Shown here one piece after another: positions 35,815 through 44,250 of a stretch of 64,000 nt of DNA. The stretch covers positions 25,417-89,416 of the forward strand of contig JAFALK010000045.1 in the NCBI GenBank assembly GCA_019234295.1, read 5' to 3'. The notes under the pieces are model-generated. The model worked only from the letters and a program-made list of their open reading frames with translations, ran no database searches and had not been told where the DNA came from. The number at the start of each line of letters is the position of its first letter. Within the stretch, counting starts at the first letter, position 1. The position numbers were made by a program, and so were the translations under genes. The stretch comes from Roseateles sp. GTDB taxonomy: Bacteria; Pseudomonadota; Gammaproteobacteria; Burkholderiales; Burkholderiaceae_C.

Positions 35815-36948
35815 TCAGACCTTGAAGAACCAGCGCTTCTTGAACAGGACCCAGGCGACGGCGTACATCACCGCGACGAAGCCGATCGCGAAGATCAGCG
35901 AGGCGTTCACGGGCTCGATGGGCAAGGCCGTGATCGGGGCATAGGCCAATGCCTTGAGGCTCTGGCCCTGGGCGTTCTTGATCAGTCCCATCAGCCGGCC
36001 GACCAGGCCCGACAGGGCGAACATGAATAGCGCGTTCATGCCGAAGACCACGAGCGGGTGGGCCAGGCGGGCCCAGCGCGCTCGCCACAACGGCAGCGGC
36101 ATGGCGTCGAGCAGCCAGTAGAAGATGCCGAAGAGGAAAGAGGCCCAACCGGCCATTAGCAGCACATAGGGCGGCGTCCACAGGCTTTTGTTGATGGGCA
36201 TGAGCCAGGCGTCGCCGATCTGCGCCAGCCACAGCAAGGGCAGGCTCGCGAGCATGAAGCCCATGGCCTTCTCGCGCGGGTCGCGCTTTGCTCCCAGCCA
36301 GTGGCCTGCCAGCACGCCGGCCAGCAGGGTGCCCACGGCGGGCAGGGTGGAGAGCAGGCCTTCCGGGTCCCAGGTCTTGGACTGCACCCAGAGATGGCCG
36401 CTCATCAGCTGGCGGTCTAGCCAGGCGCCCACGTCCTGCCCGGCCACGAGCGCGCCCTGGTGAATCACGCCCTGCGCATCGGGCACCGGCACGCCGAGCT
36501 GGATCGCGCTGTAGCCCGCTAGCAGAATGAGCAAGGCCGCGAGCTGCGCGCGCCAGGAGAGCCAGATCACCAGTGGCGCCGCCAGCATGGTGCACAGCCC
36601 GATGCGCTGCAGCACGCCGGGGATGCGGATGGTGTCCAGGCTCGAATGGCCGATGGCGTTGAGCGCCAGGCCGATGGCGATGATGGCCAGACCCCGCCGC
36701 CAGGTCGTCAGCAGCAGTTTCAGGCGGTCAGCGCCTTCGCCGGCGCGGCGTGCCAGGCTCATGGTCATGGCCATGCCGCTCATGAAGAGAAAGAAGGGGA
36801 AGACGCCGTCGGTGAAGGTCCAGCCGTTCCACTCGGCGTGCTCGAGCGGGCCGTAGATGTGGCCCCAGTCGCCCGGGTCGTTGACCAGCAGCATGGCGGC
36901 CACAGTGAAGCCGCGCAGAGCGTCGAGGGACAGGAGTCTTTGCTTCAT
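35815..36948 (-). CDS. NagX/HGSNAT-like membrane acyltransferase (DUF5009 type)
   Basis: A 377-residue membrane protein with about ten hydrophobic segments. The opening LSLDALRGFTVAAMLLVNDPG and FTDGVFPFFLFMSGMAM matches the family of lysosomal heparan-alpha-glucosaminide acetyltransferase and bacterial NagX. Bacterial relatives sit in N-acetylglucosamine or wall-sugar gene clusters and are thought to acetylate or move amino sugars. It overlaps the AmpG-like gene by four bases and precedes the GHL10 gene. The exact substrate is not known. Confidence 0.85.
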   Translation of the reverse strand: MKQRLLSLDALRGFTVAAMLLVNDPGDWGHIYGPLEHAEWNGWTFTDGVFPFFLFMSGMAMTMSLARRAGEGADRLKLLLTTWRRGLAIIAIGLALNAIGHSSLDTIRIPGVLQRIGLCTMLAAPLVIWLSWRAQLAALLILLAGYSAIQLGVPVPDAQGVIHQGALVAGQDVGAWLDRQLMSGHLWVQSKTWDPEGLLSTLPAVGTLLAGVLAGHWLGAKRDPREKAMGFMLASLPLLWLAQIGDAWLMPINKSLWTPPYVLLMAGWASFLFGIFYWLLDAMPLPLWRARWARLAHPLVVFGMNALFMFALSGLVGRLMGLIKNAQGQSLKALAYAPITALPIEPVNASLIFAIGFVAVMYAVAWVLFKKRWFFKV

Positions 36949-38237
36949 GCCTTCTTTCCGAAGTGCTCAGGGATCTTGATCAGCGCCGCCATCACGAGCG
37001 AGGGCAGCGTGCATAGCAGTACCCAGGCGAAGAAATGGAAATAGCCCAGCTGCTGCTGCAGCCAGCCGCTCCACAGGCCCGGCAGCATCATGCCCAGGGC
37101 CATGAAGCCCGTGCAGATGGCATAGTGCGCCGTCTTGTGCGCCCCTTCGGCCACCAGCACCATGTACATCATGTAGGCCGTGAAGCCCAGGCCATAACCG
37201 AACTGCTCGACGGCGAGCGCCGTGCAGATCAGGGGCAGGCTGGTCGTCTGCGACTGCGCCAGCAGTACGAAGACCACATTGGGCACGTGCATCACCAGCA
37301 CCAGCGGCCACAGCACGCGGCGCAGGCCCAGCCGGCTCACGACCCAGCCGCCGAGCAGGCCGCCCAGCGTCAGGGCCGCTACACCCACCGTGCCGTAGGC
37401 CAGGCCCACCTGCGCGGTCGCCAGGCCCAGGCCGCCGGTCTCGGGCTTGTCCAGCAGGAAGGGCACGGCCAGCTTGAGCAGCTGCGCCTCCGGGAAGCGG
37501 TACAGCAGCAAGAAGCCGAGCGTCACCAGGATGCCGGGTTTCTTGAAATACAAGGCGAAGACCGCTAGGAAGCCGCGCCAGAAGTCGCCCTGACGCGCTG
37601 CGGGTCGATCCTGGCCAGGCCGTGGCAGCACGCGCCAATGCCAAGCCCCCAGCAGCGCGAAGGCGCCGGCCAGGGTCCAGAACACCACCGACCAGGCCAC
37701 GGCCGTGCTGCCCATCGTCTTTTGCAGATGGCCAGCGATGGCCACGAGCCCGCCCTGCACGCAGATGTTGGCGAGCCGGTAGCAGGTCGAGCGCACGCCG
37801 ATGAAGGCGGCCTGGCTGCCCACGTCCTGGGCCAGCAGGTAGAAGCCGTCGGCCGCGATGTCGTGCGAGGCCGAGGCGAAGGCCATCAGCCACAGCACGG
37901 CCAGGCTCAGCCGGAAGAACTCGGAGCCGGGCAGGGTCAGCGCTACCAGGGCCAGTGCCACGGCCACGCAGAATTGCAGCGCCCAGATCCAGCCGCGCTT
38001 GGTGCCGATCAGCTCGGCCAGCGGCGACCACAAGGGCTTGAGCACCCAGGGCAGGTACAGCCAGCTTGTGTAGAAGGCGATCTCGGCATTGGAGATGCCC
38101 ATGTTCTTGTACATGACGACTGCCAGGGCCATCACGACCGCATAGGGGATGCCTTGCGCGAAGTACAGGCTCGGGATCCAGATCCATGGATTGCGCTGAT
38201 CGGTGTGCGAGCTGCGGAGAGTTTCGGTCGTGGGCAT
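36945..38237 (-). CDS. AmpG-like MFS transporter (muropeptide or amino-sugar importer)
   Basis: A 430-residue, 12-segment transporter. LYFAQGIPYAVVMALAVVMY, LYLPWVLKPLWSPLAELIG and HDIAADGFYLLAQ are typical of the AmpG/PAT branch of the major facilitator family, which imports anhydro-muropeptides. It is first gene of the AmpG-NagX-GHL10 operon. A 16-bp element identical to one before dadA lies 73 bases upstream of its ATG. It could instead carry a free amino sugar, as MurT-type relatives do. Confidence 0.82.
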   Translation of the reverse strand: MPTTETLRSSHTDQRNPWIWIPSLYFAQGIPYAVVMALAVVMYKNMGISNAEIAFYTSWLYLPWVLKPLWSPLAELIGTKRGWIWALQFCVAVALALVALTLPGSEFFRLSLAVLWLMAFASASHDIAADGFYLLAQDVGSQAAFIGVRSTCYRLANICVQGGLVAIAGHLQKTMGSTAVAWSVVFWTLAGAFALLGAWHWRVLPRPGQDRPAARQGDFWRGFLAVFALYFKKPGILVTLGFLLLYRFPEAQLLKLAVPFLLDKPETGGLGLATAQVGLAYGTVGVAALTLGGLLGGWVVSRLGLRRVLWPLVLVMHVPNVVFVLLAQSQTTSLPLICTALAVEQFGYGLGFTAYMMYMVLVAEGAHKTAHYAICTGFMALGMMLPGLWSGWLQQQLGYFHFFAWVLLCTLPSLVMAALIKIPEHFGKKA

Positions 38238-38310
38238 GTACTTTTCGGGAGACAGCCGGGCACTCTAGAGGCCGGTCCAAGACCCTGCCAATGCCCAGGC
38301 CCATTGCCCC

Positions 38311-38326
38311 CATAACCGGCGGTAAT
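38311..38326 (-). promoter_or_regulatory. 16-bp element upstream of the AmpG operon (regulon site 1)
   Basis: In gene orientation the sequence is ATTACCGCCGGTTATG. It is identical to the dadA site (18 bp identical when two flanking bases are counted) and shares 13 or 12 of 16 positions with the dppA and TonB-receptor sites. It has ATTA/TTAT-like arms and T-N11-A spacing, as LysR-type operators do. It also lies upstream of the divergent bufA gene. Confidence 0.65.
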
Positions 38327-38438
38327 CAGAATATGCGAGCCGGAGTGTAAGGACTGCCCCCCGCAGCCCGACACAAGCCGGCAAGCCGAGTACAAGGCTT
38401 GTTTCCACAGTTCTCAAACTCAACTTCCGGAGACCGAG

Positions 38439-38699
38439 ATGAACCAATCGTTGAAGACCGGCATCAGCGTTGCCGCTGCTGCTGCTGCCCTGTTTGCCAT
38501 GACCGCACCGCTGGGCACCGCTAGCGCCGCGGACGCGGCCACCGTCAAGTGCACGGGCGCCAACAGCTGCAAGGGCTCGTCCGAGTGCAAAACCGCCAAA
38601 AACGACTGCAAGGGCAAGAACAGCTGCAAGGGCCAGGGCTGGGTCAGCAAGAAGGACGAGAAGGAATGCAAGGCCGCCGGCGGCAGCGTCGCCAAGTAA
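38439..38699 (+). CDS. bufA: Bufferin precursor BufA1 (DUF2282), copper-buffering RiPP
   Basis: An 86-residue exported peptide precursor. A signal peptide (cleavage near ASA-AD) precedes a short core with six Cys in repeated xCKG contexts (GANSCKG, NDCKGKNSCKG, KECKAAG). This is the BufA1/DUF2282 family, whose cysteines are modified by a MNIO enzyme to make periplasmic copper-binding bufferins. bufB and bufC follow directly. GGAG six bases before the ATG gives the start. A terminator-like palindrome just after the stop should give this peptide more transcripts than the enzymes. Confidence 0.94.
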   Translation: MNQSLKTGISVAAAAAALFAMTAPLGTASAADAATVKCTGANSCKGSSECKTAKNDCKGKNSCKGQGWVSKKDEKECKAAGGSVAK

Positions 38700-38704
38700 G
38701 TTGA

Positions 38705-38726
38705 GGGGGCCTAGGCCCCCTTCTTT
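38705..38726 (+). terminator. Intercistronic terminator/attenuator between bufA and bufB
   Basis: GGGGGCCTAGGCCCCC (38705-38720), a perfect 16-bp palindrome, is followed by TTCTTT. It begins six bases after the bufA stop and ends just before bufB. Partial read-through would set a high precursor-to-enzyme ratio. Confidence 0.8.
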
Positions 38727-38732
38727 GTGATC

Positions 38733-39572
38733 ATGACAACAAGCGTCAATGGCTTCGGCCTGGGCCTGCGCAGCGAGCATTACGCGGCCTTTGCCGAGCC
38801 TCTTTCTTCCAGTTTCACGTCCGGTCTCGCGCCCGACTGGCTCGAGATCATCAGCGAGAACTACATGGTTCCCGGCGGCGCGCCGCTGGCCCATCTGGAC
38901 CGCATCCGCCGCGACTACCCCATGGTCATGCACGGTGTCTCGCTGTCCATCGGCAGCGCCGATGCGCTGGACCTCGACTATCTGCGTGAGCTGAAGACGC
39001 TCGCGCAGCGCGTGCAGCCAGCGTGGATTTCCGACCACCTGTGCTGGACCGGTGTGGACCACCGCAATCTGCACGACCTTCTGCCCCTGCCCTGCACTGA
39101 GGCCACGCTGCGCCACCTGGAGCCGCGCATCGCGCAGGTGCAAGATCTGCTGCAGCGGCCCCTGGTGCTGGAGAACGTCTCCAGCTATGTGCGCTTCGAG
39201 GCTGACGAGATGGGCGAGGCCGAGTTCATCGCCGAGCTGCTGCGCCGCAGCGGCTGCCGGCTGCTGCTCGACGTCAACAACGTCTACGTCTCCAGCCGCA
39301 ATCACGGCTTCGATGCGCGTGCCTACATCGACCTCATGCCCGCCGAGCGCGTCGTGCAGATCCACCTCGCCGGCCATGAGGACCGTGGCGATCTCGTGAT
39401 TGACACGCATGACCACCCCATCTGCGAGGCCGTCTGGGATCTTTACGCATACACGCTGGACCGCATCGGCTTCAAGCCAACGATGATCGAGCGGGACGAT
39501 CACATCCCGCCGCTCGCCGAGCTGCTCACCGAACTTCACCACGCAAGGCAGATGGTCCATGAGCTTGCTTGA
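38733..39572 (+). CDS. bufB: BufB, DUF692 multinuclear non-haem iron oxidase (MNIO)
   Basis: A 279-residue TIM-barrel MNIO enzyme that oxidises Cys residues of the bufferin precursor, in known cases to thiooxazole-type heterocycles. Metal-ligand candidates along the barrel are [50 protein letters not shown] and IERDDHIPP, the usual DUF692 pattern. I take the ATG at 38733; a GTG two codons upstream is possible. It overlaps bufC by 14 bases. Confidence 0.94.
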   Translation: MTTSVNGFGLGLRSEHYAAFAEPLSSSFTSGLAPDWLEIISENYMVPGGAPLAHLDRIRRDYPMVMHGVSLSIGSADALDLDYLRELKTLAQRVQPAWISDHLCWTGVDHRNLHDLLPLPCTEATLRHLEPRIAQVQDLLQRPLVLENVSSYVRFEADEMGEAEFIAELLRRSGCRLLLDVNNVYVSSRNHGFDARAYIDLMPAERVVQIHLAGHEDRGDLVIDTHDHPICEAVWDLYAYTLDRIGFKPTMIERDDHIPPLAELLTELHHARQMVHELA

Positions 39573-40293
39573 ACAGCAGCGTGCCTTGCAAGGCGCGATC
39601 TTGGGCAGTGCCGCAAGCGGCGTGAGCCCGCCGAATGGCCTCGAGGTCTATCGCCAGGCCGTGCCCGCTCGGCTGGTCGACGCGCTGCGCGACAACCACC
39701 TCGTGCTGCACCGAGCCATGGGCGATGAGGCCTTTGATGCCCTGGCCGAAGCCTATCTGCAATTCCACCCTTCGCGCACGCGCTCGATCCGCTGGTTCGG
39801 CGCGCAACTGGGCAGCTTCATGGATGCATGGCCGGCGCTCTCTCATCCGGCCTTGGCAGACATGGCCCGCATGGACTGGGCCCTGCGCGATGCCTTCGAC
39901 GCGGCCGATGTCACGCCGCTGCAGGCGCTGGCCGGCCTCGACGCCGAAACTCGCCTGCGCCTGCACCCCGGCGTGCGCCTGGTGCGGCTGAACTGGGCCG
40001 TGGAGCCTGCCTGGCGTGCGCTGCGCCTGGCGATCACCGAGGAGCTCGCCGACCCCGAGCTGCCCGAGCCCGAGGCGCGCGAGCACACCTTGCTGGCCTG
40101 GCGCCTGGGCCTGGACGTGCGCTGGCGCTCGCTCGAGGCGCCCGAAGCCGCGCTGCTGGCGCAGCTGCAGCAGGGGGCCTCCTTCGCGCAGCTCGGCCAA
40201 TGTGCGGCCGCCGAGGTGGGCGTCGATGTCGCGCCGACCCTGCTCGTCCAGGCCTTGCAGACCTGGCTCGCCGACGGCTTGCTACAAGCTTGA
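39559..40293 (+). CDS. bufC: BufC, DUF2063 partner of the MNIO enzyme
   Basis: A 244-residue protein of the DUF2063 (HvfC/BufC) family. The N-terminal domain shows [37 protein letters not shown] and [19 protein letters not shown]. Partners of this type bind the precursor leader and bring it to the MNIO enzyme. The start lies inside the end of bufB, so production of the two is coupled. The 3' end overlaps the convergent DUF2145 gene by 12 bases. Confidence 0.93.
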   Translation: MSLLEQQRALQGAILGSAASGVSPPNGLEVYRQAVPARLVDALRDNHLVLHRAMGDEAFDALAEAYLQFHPSRTRSIRWFGAQLGSFMDAWPALSHPALADMARMDWALRDAFDAADVTPLQALAGLDAETRLRLHPGVRLVRLNWAVEPAWRALRLAITEELADPELPEPEAREHTLLAWRLGLDVRWRSLEAPEAALLAQLQQGASFAQLGQCAAAEVGVDVAPTLLVQALQTWLADGLLQA

Positions 40294-41145
40294 GGCCTCG
40301 TCGCCGGGCCCGGCCACACAGCCCGGGCCCATGGCCTTCCAGCCGCGATGGATCACGAGTGCCGCGCCGCGGTGGCAAAGCTCGATGCGCTCGGCCTGCG
40401 GATAGCGCAGTCGCGCAAACGCCTCCAGCGAGCTTGGCAGACTCACGCGATAACGGCCATGCTCGACGTCATCGGAGTCGCGGTCGTCGCCATGCAGGAA
40501 AGGGCTCATCGAAGCGATCCAGGCCAGCGGCCGCCAGGGCGATAAGACCACGGGCTCGTAGCCCGAGGCGCGCAGCCAGTCCTGGGCCGCGGCGCGATCG
40601 GGCGCATCGCCCCAGGCCGAGGCCATCAGCTCCGCCAGCCACTGGTTGCAGTTTTGGTAGCGCAAGCTGAAGGCGTCCGCATTCGCGCTGTAGCGCCCAT
40701 TCAGCAGGGCCAGGGCGCGCCGCTTGTCGAGCGCAGTCTCGTGGAGCTCGGGGCTGGGCAGCAACACCAGGGACACATGGCCCTCCTGCGTGTCGTGCAT
40801 GCCCATGACGAAGCCGGCCAGGCCCTGGTCGAAGATGCGCGGCCGGCCCTCGTCGCAGGCGAAGTACAGCTGGCGCACGGCCCAGGGCCCGGCCTCGCTG
40901 TCGATGACGGCCAGCCCGGCGTGCGAGTAGCGCTGGCCCAGTAGCGACAGATCGAGGCCCGAGCGCGAGATCAGGGCCACGCTGCTGCCCGCATGCGCCA
41001 GCTCGGCGCGAACGGCAGCGGCGAAGCGCAGCACCAGGTCCTGCTCGACGGGGCCGGGCTCATGCCCGGTGTCGCAGGACTGCAGCGAGGCGGCACCGGC
41101 AGCCAGGCTCCAGCCCAGCGCCAAGGCCGCGAAGAGCGGCTTCAA
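40282..41145 (-). CDS. DUF2145-family exported protein
   Basis: A 287-residue secreted protein with a signal peptide (LKPLFAALALGWSLAAGAA). The body contains GLDLSLLGQRYSHAGLAVID, QGLAGFVMGMHDTQEGHV and LRYQNCNQWLAELMASAWG, which I associate with the DUF2145 family; the Cys-Asn and His pattern recalls NlpC/P60-like papain folds. No function is known. No ATG or GTG is possible after the upstream gene's stop, so the start must be TTG at 41145, seven bases after that stop. Confidence 0.68.
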   Translation of the reverse strand: MKPLFAALALGWSLAAGAASLQSCDTGHEPGPVEQDLVLRFAAAVRAELAHAGSSVALISRSGLDLSLLGQRYSHAGLAVIDSEAGPWAVRQLYFACDEGRPRIFDQGLAGFVMGMHDTQEGHVSLVLLPSPELHETALDKRRALALLNGRYSANADAFSLRYQNCNQWLAELMASAWGDAPDRAAAQDWLRASGYEPVVLSPWRPLAWIASMSPFLHGDDRDSDDVEHGRYRVSLPSSLEAFARLRYPQAERIELCHRGAALVIHRGWKAMGPGCVAGPGDEASSL

Positions 41146-41152
41146 GGTGTGT

Positions 41153-41602
41153 TCAGAGCGCCACCGCGCGCGGCTGCAGCTCGCGGTGCCAGGCGTCTTC
41201 GAGCACGAGGAAGAAGGCCTGGCGCGTGTCGGCCGCGGCGAACTCCCAGCCATAAGGCCGCTCGCTGACCAGCACGCGCCGGCCGGCGGCGAGCTGGCCT
41301 CGCTCTGCGGCGGCCTGCGGCAGCAACAGGTGCAACTCGTTGCCGTCGTCGGTGCGCAGCAGCACGCGCTGCTGGCCCGGCTTGTCGGCGGCCGCGGCCA
41401 TCTCGATCACGCGGTAGTCGCCGGCGGCGACCTTGCGGTCCCCGCCCGAGGAGCTCTTGCTCGAGTCCTCGAAGGAATCCGAGACCTTGCTGGTGGCGCT
41501 GGAGGCGCTGTCCGATATGGACGAAGAGGCTGAGCTTTCGGCCCGCGCAGGCGCGGCCAGCAGGCTCGTGAGGAGGGTGAGGGCGAGCAGGGGCTTGTTC
41601 AT
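41153..41602 (-). CDS. Ser-rich periplasmic protein of unknown function
   Basis: A 149-residue exported protein. The signal peptide (LLALTLLTSLLAAPARA) is followed by a Ser-rich, probably disordered stretch (residues about 22-54) and a small beta-rich domain with GDYRVIEMAAAADKPGQQRVLLR. No family is recognised. It precedes the DUF2145 gene by seven bases, so the two are an operon on the strand opposite to bufABC and dppA. Confidence 0.7.
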   Translation of the reverse strand: MNKPLLALTLLTSLLAAPARAESSASSSISDSASSATSKVSDSFEDSSKSSSGGDRKVAAGDYRVIEMAAAADKPGQQRVLLRTDDGNELHLLLPQAAAERGQLAAGRRVLVSERPYGWEFAAADTRQAFFLVLEDAWHRELQPRAVAL

Positions 41603-41659
41603 GGATCACTTCCTGGTCAGACGCAGGGTGATTGTGCGGGAGAAGGTGGGGGCGAAGAT

Positions 41660-41678
41660 CCATAATCGCAGGTTATGG
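41660..41678 (+). promoter_or_regulatory. LysR-type operator upstream of dppA (regulon site 3)
   Basis: CCATAA, seven bases, TTATGG is a perfect inverted repeat containing ATAATCGCAGGTTATG. The T-N11-A geometry is that of LysR-family boxes, and a LysR gene is the second gene of this operon. It lies 80 bases before the dppA ATG. The CATAAT within it could alternatively be a -10 hexamer, though no good -35 is visible. Confidence 0.65.
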
Positions 41679-41757
41679 TTCAGCCCGACCTTCTCACTTG
41701 TTGAGGCCCTGGGTGCTTTCAACAATGGGCCCTCAACATGCCCGAGTTTTGCCCCTG

Positions 41758-43335
41758 ATGACGCGAGCCCTGTCCGCCCTGATCCGCGCCGTGCCCGCCT
41801 TGCTGCTGGCCTTGGCCGCGCAGGCGCGCCCCCTGGTGTACTGCGCCGACTCCAGCCCCGAGGGCTTCGACCCGGGCATGTGGGACAGCCAGGGCACGAA
41901 CACCATCTCCAAGCAGATGTTCCAGGGTCTGCTGGCCTTCACGCGCGGCACGACCGCCCTGGAGCCCAACCTGGCCGAGAGTTATGAGCTCTCGCCCGAC
42001 GCCCGCACGATCACGTTCCACCTGCGCCGGGGCGTGCGCTTTCAGACGACGAGCTACTTCAAACCCACGCGCGAGTTCAATGCCGATGACGTGATCTTCA
42101 CGTTCACGCGCTTCATCGACCCCAAGACCGCGTTCAACAAGGCATTTCCGGTCAACTTCGTCTATCCGAACAACCTAGGCCTGGCCAAGCTGCTCGAAGG
42201 CATCGACAAGCTCGACGACTACACGGTGCGCTTTCGCCTCAAGGCGCCCAACGTCGCCTTCGTCGCCAACTTCGCCATGGCCTGGAGCGTGATCGAGTCC
42301 GCCGAGTATGCGGATCAGCTTCTGGCCCGCGGCCGTGCGGCCGATATCAACAACTTTCCCGTGGGCACCGGCCCCTACCAGTTCCGCTCCTATGCCAAGG
42401 ACGACGTGCTGCGCATGGACCCCAATCCCAGCTATTGGCGCGCGGTGCAGAAGGGCAAGCTGATCTTCAGCTTCGCCCGCGAGCCCAATGTGCGCGTGCA
42501 AAAGTTGCTGGCCGGCGAATGCCAGATCGCCGCGGCCCTGCGCGACGTGGACGTCACCACCCTGGCCAGGCGCCGCGACGTGATCATCGAGAAGATCGCG
42601 GCGCTGAACATTTCATACCTCTCGTTCAACATGCGCAAGGCGCCGACGGACAAGCGCCTCGTGCGCACCGCGCTCGACATCGCAGTGGACCGCGACGCCA
42701 TCTTCAAGGCTCTGTTCCCGCGCGGCGATGCCCAGCAGGCCGTCAGCGCCTTCCCGCCGGCCATCCCAGGTTATGACCAGAGCCTGCGCAACGAGTACGA
42801 CCCCGAGCGCGCGAAGAAGCTGCTGGCCGAGGCCGGCTTCCCCAACGGCTTCGAGATCGACCTCTGGGCCCTGCCCGTGGCGCGGCCCACCAACCCCAAC
42901 GGCCAGCTCATGGCGCAGCTGATCCAGCAGGACTGGGCCCGCATCGGCGTCACCGCCCACATCAAGACCTACGAGTGGGGCGAGTACCTCAAGCGCGCCA
43001 ACCGCGGCGAGCACAGCGTCTACATGAGCGGGTGGTCCGGCGAGACCGGCGACGCCGACGAATTCCTCACGCCCAATCTCTCCTGCGCGGCCAACAAGAC
43101 CGGCATCAAGTTCTGCAACAAGGACTTCGAGGCCCTGATCGACGAAGCCCGCGCCACGCCCGACATGGCGCGGCGCAAGGAGCTGTACGAGAAGGCGCAG
43201 AGGATCTTCAAGTTCGAGCGGCCCTGGATCACCATGGCGCACTCGACCGTCTACATCGCGAGGCGCCCGGACGTGCATGGCTTCATCATGTCGCCCAACG
43301 GCTCCGTCGATTTCGAAAACGTCTATCGGGACTGA
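41758..43335 (+). CDS. dppA: Periplasmic dipeptide-binding protein DppA-like
   Basis: A 525-residue solute-binding protein, family 5. The signal peptide (MTRALSALIRAVPALLLALAAQA) is followed by LVYCADSSPEGFDPGMWDS, PNLAESYELSPDARTITFHLR and TGPYQFRSY segments typical of DppA; family members bind di- and tripeptides, sometimes murein tripeptide or haem. I choose the ATG at 41758 because it opens the signal peptide; an ATG at 41725 is in frame. No permease is adjacent: dppBCDF lie at 21906-25798 and lack a binding protein. Confidence 0.92.
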   Translation: MTRALSALIRAVPALLLALAAQARPLVYCADSSPEGFDPGMWDSQGTNTISKQMFQGLLAFTRGTTALEPNLAESYELSPDARTITFHLRRGVRFQTTSYFKPTREFNADDVIFTFTRFIDPKTAFNKAFPVNFVYPNNLGLAKLLEGIDKLDDYTVRFRLKAPNVAFVANFAMAWSVIESAEYADQLLARGRAADINNFPVGTGPYQFRSYAKDDVLRMDPNPSYWRAVQKGKLIFSFAREPNVRVQKLLAGECQIAAALRDVDVTTLARRRDVIIEKIAALNISYLSFNMRKAPTDKRLVRTALDIAVDRDAIFKALFPRGDAQQAVSAFPPAIPGYDQSLRNEYDPERAKKLLAEAGFPNGFEIDLWALPVARPTNPNGQLMAQLIQQDWARIGVTAHIKTYEWGEYLKRANRGEHSVYMSGWSGETGDADEFLTPNLSCAANKTGIKFCNKDFEALIDEARATPDMARRKELYEKAQRIFKFERPWITMAHSTVYIARRPDVHGFIMSPNGSVDFENVYRD

Positions 43336-43342
43336 ACCGCGC

Positions 43343-44248
43343 ATGAGACTCAGGCACATCGAGGTCTTCCACGCCATCATGCAGGCCGGCACCATCAGCG
43401 GCGCGGCCCAGCTGCTGCACATCTCGCAGCCGGCCGTGACCAAGGTGCTCCAGCACTGCGAGCTGCAGCTGGGCATGCCGCTGTTTGACCGCGTGCGCGG
43501 CAAGCTTTACCCGACGCCCGAGGCGCAGCGGCTCTTCGTGGAGATCGACAAGCTCAACCGCGACCTGGTCTCGATCCGGCGCCTGGCGGCAAACCTGCGC
43601 AGCGGCGAGTCCGAACAGGTGCGCCTCGTGGCCACGCCCACGCTGGCCGGCACCCTCGTGCCGCCGGCCATGACCCGCTGGTGCCGCGCCTACCCGCTCT
43701 CGCGCTGCTCACTGGCGACCAACCACACCCGCGAGATCGTCTCGGCCCTGCTGCTTGGCGAGGCCGATATGGCCCTGTCGCTGCAGGACCCGCACCATCC
43801 CGGCATCAAGGCCGAGCCGCTGGCTTCGGGCGCCATGATGGCCGTCTGCGCCATCGACAGCCCCGAAGGCCGCGGCAATGGGCCGCTGACCATTGGCGAG
43901 ATCGAGAGCGAGGTCATCGGACTGGCCAGCGACGACCCGCTGGCCAATGTGCTGCACAACGCCTCCGAGGCGCAGGGCGCCGTGCTGCACACGCGCCTGA
44001 CCGTGCAGACCTACGGCCTGGCGCGGGCGCTGGTGGAGGCCGGCGTGGGCATGACCGTGGTCGACCCCTTCACGGCCGCCAGCGCCGACCGCAGCAAGGT
44101 CCACGTGCGGCCGCTCGTGCCGGCCATGCCGGTGCAGGCCTTCTTGCTCACCGCGGCCAGCGCGCCCCTGGCGCAGACGGCACGCAAGCTCGTCAAATAC
44201 CTCGGCGAAGCAGCCAAGGACAAGCTGGCCAGCCTCGAATCGAATTGA
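43343..44248 (+). CDS. LysR-family regulator in a dppA/dipeptidase operon
   Basis: A 301-residue LysR-type regulator: helix-turn-helix HIEVFHAIMQAGTISGAAQLLHI / SQPAVTKVLQ and a substrate-binding domain of about 200 residues. It starts seven bases after dppA and ends two bases before the dipeptidase gene, so it is embedded in the operon rather than divergent from it. A T-N11-A inverted repeat upstream of dppA is its likely operator, and similar sites occur before dadA, the AmpG operon and the TonB receptor. The effector may be a D-amino acid or muropeptide (inference). Confidence 0.9.
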   Translation: MRLRHIEVFHAIMQAGTISGAAQLLHISQPAVTKVLQHCELQLGMPLFDRVRGKLYPTPEAQRLFVEIDKLNRDLVSIRRLAANLRSGESEQVRLVATPTLAGTLVPPAMTRWCRAYPLSRCSLATNHTREIVSALLLGEADMALSLQDPHHPGIKAEPLASGAMMAVCAIDSPEGRGNGPLTIGEIESEVIGLASDDPLANVLHNASEAQGAVLHTRLTVQTYGLARALVEAGVGMTVVDPFTAASADRSKVHVRPLVPAMPVQAFLLTAASAPLAQTARKLVKYLGEAAKDKLASLESN

Positions 44249-44250
44249 TC

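Noticed and set aside
38311..38340. CATAACC...CGAG as a Caulobacter SigF-type promoter (GTAACC-N16-CGAA) for bufA
   Set aside because: The first base differs and the spacer is about 18 rather than 16; the same block also precedes dadA, where no such downstream gene exists on that strand.
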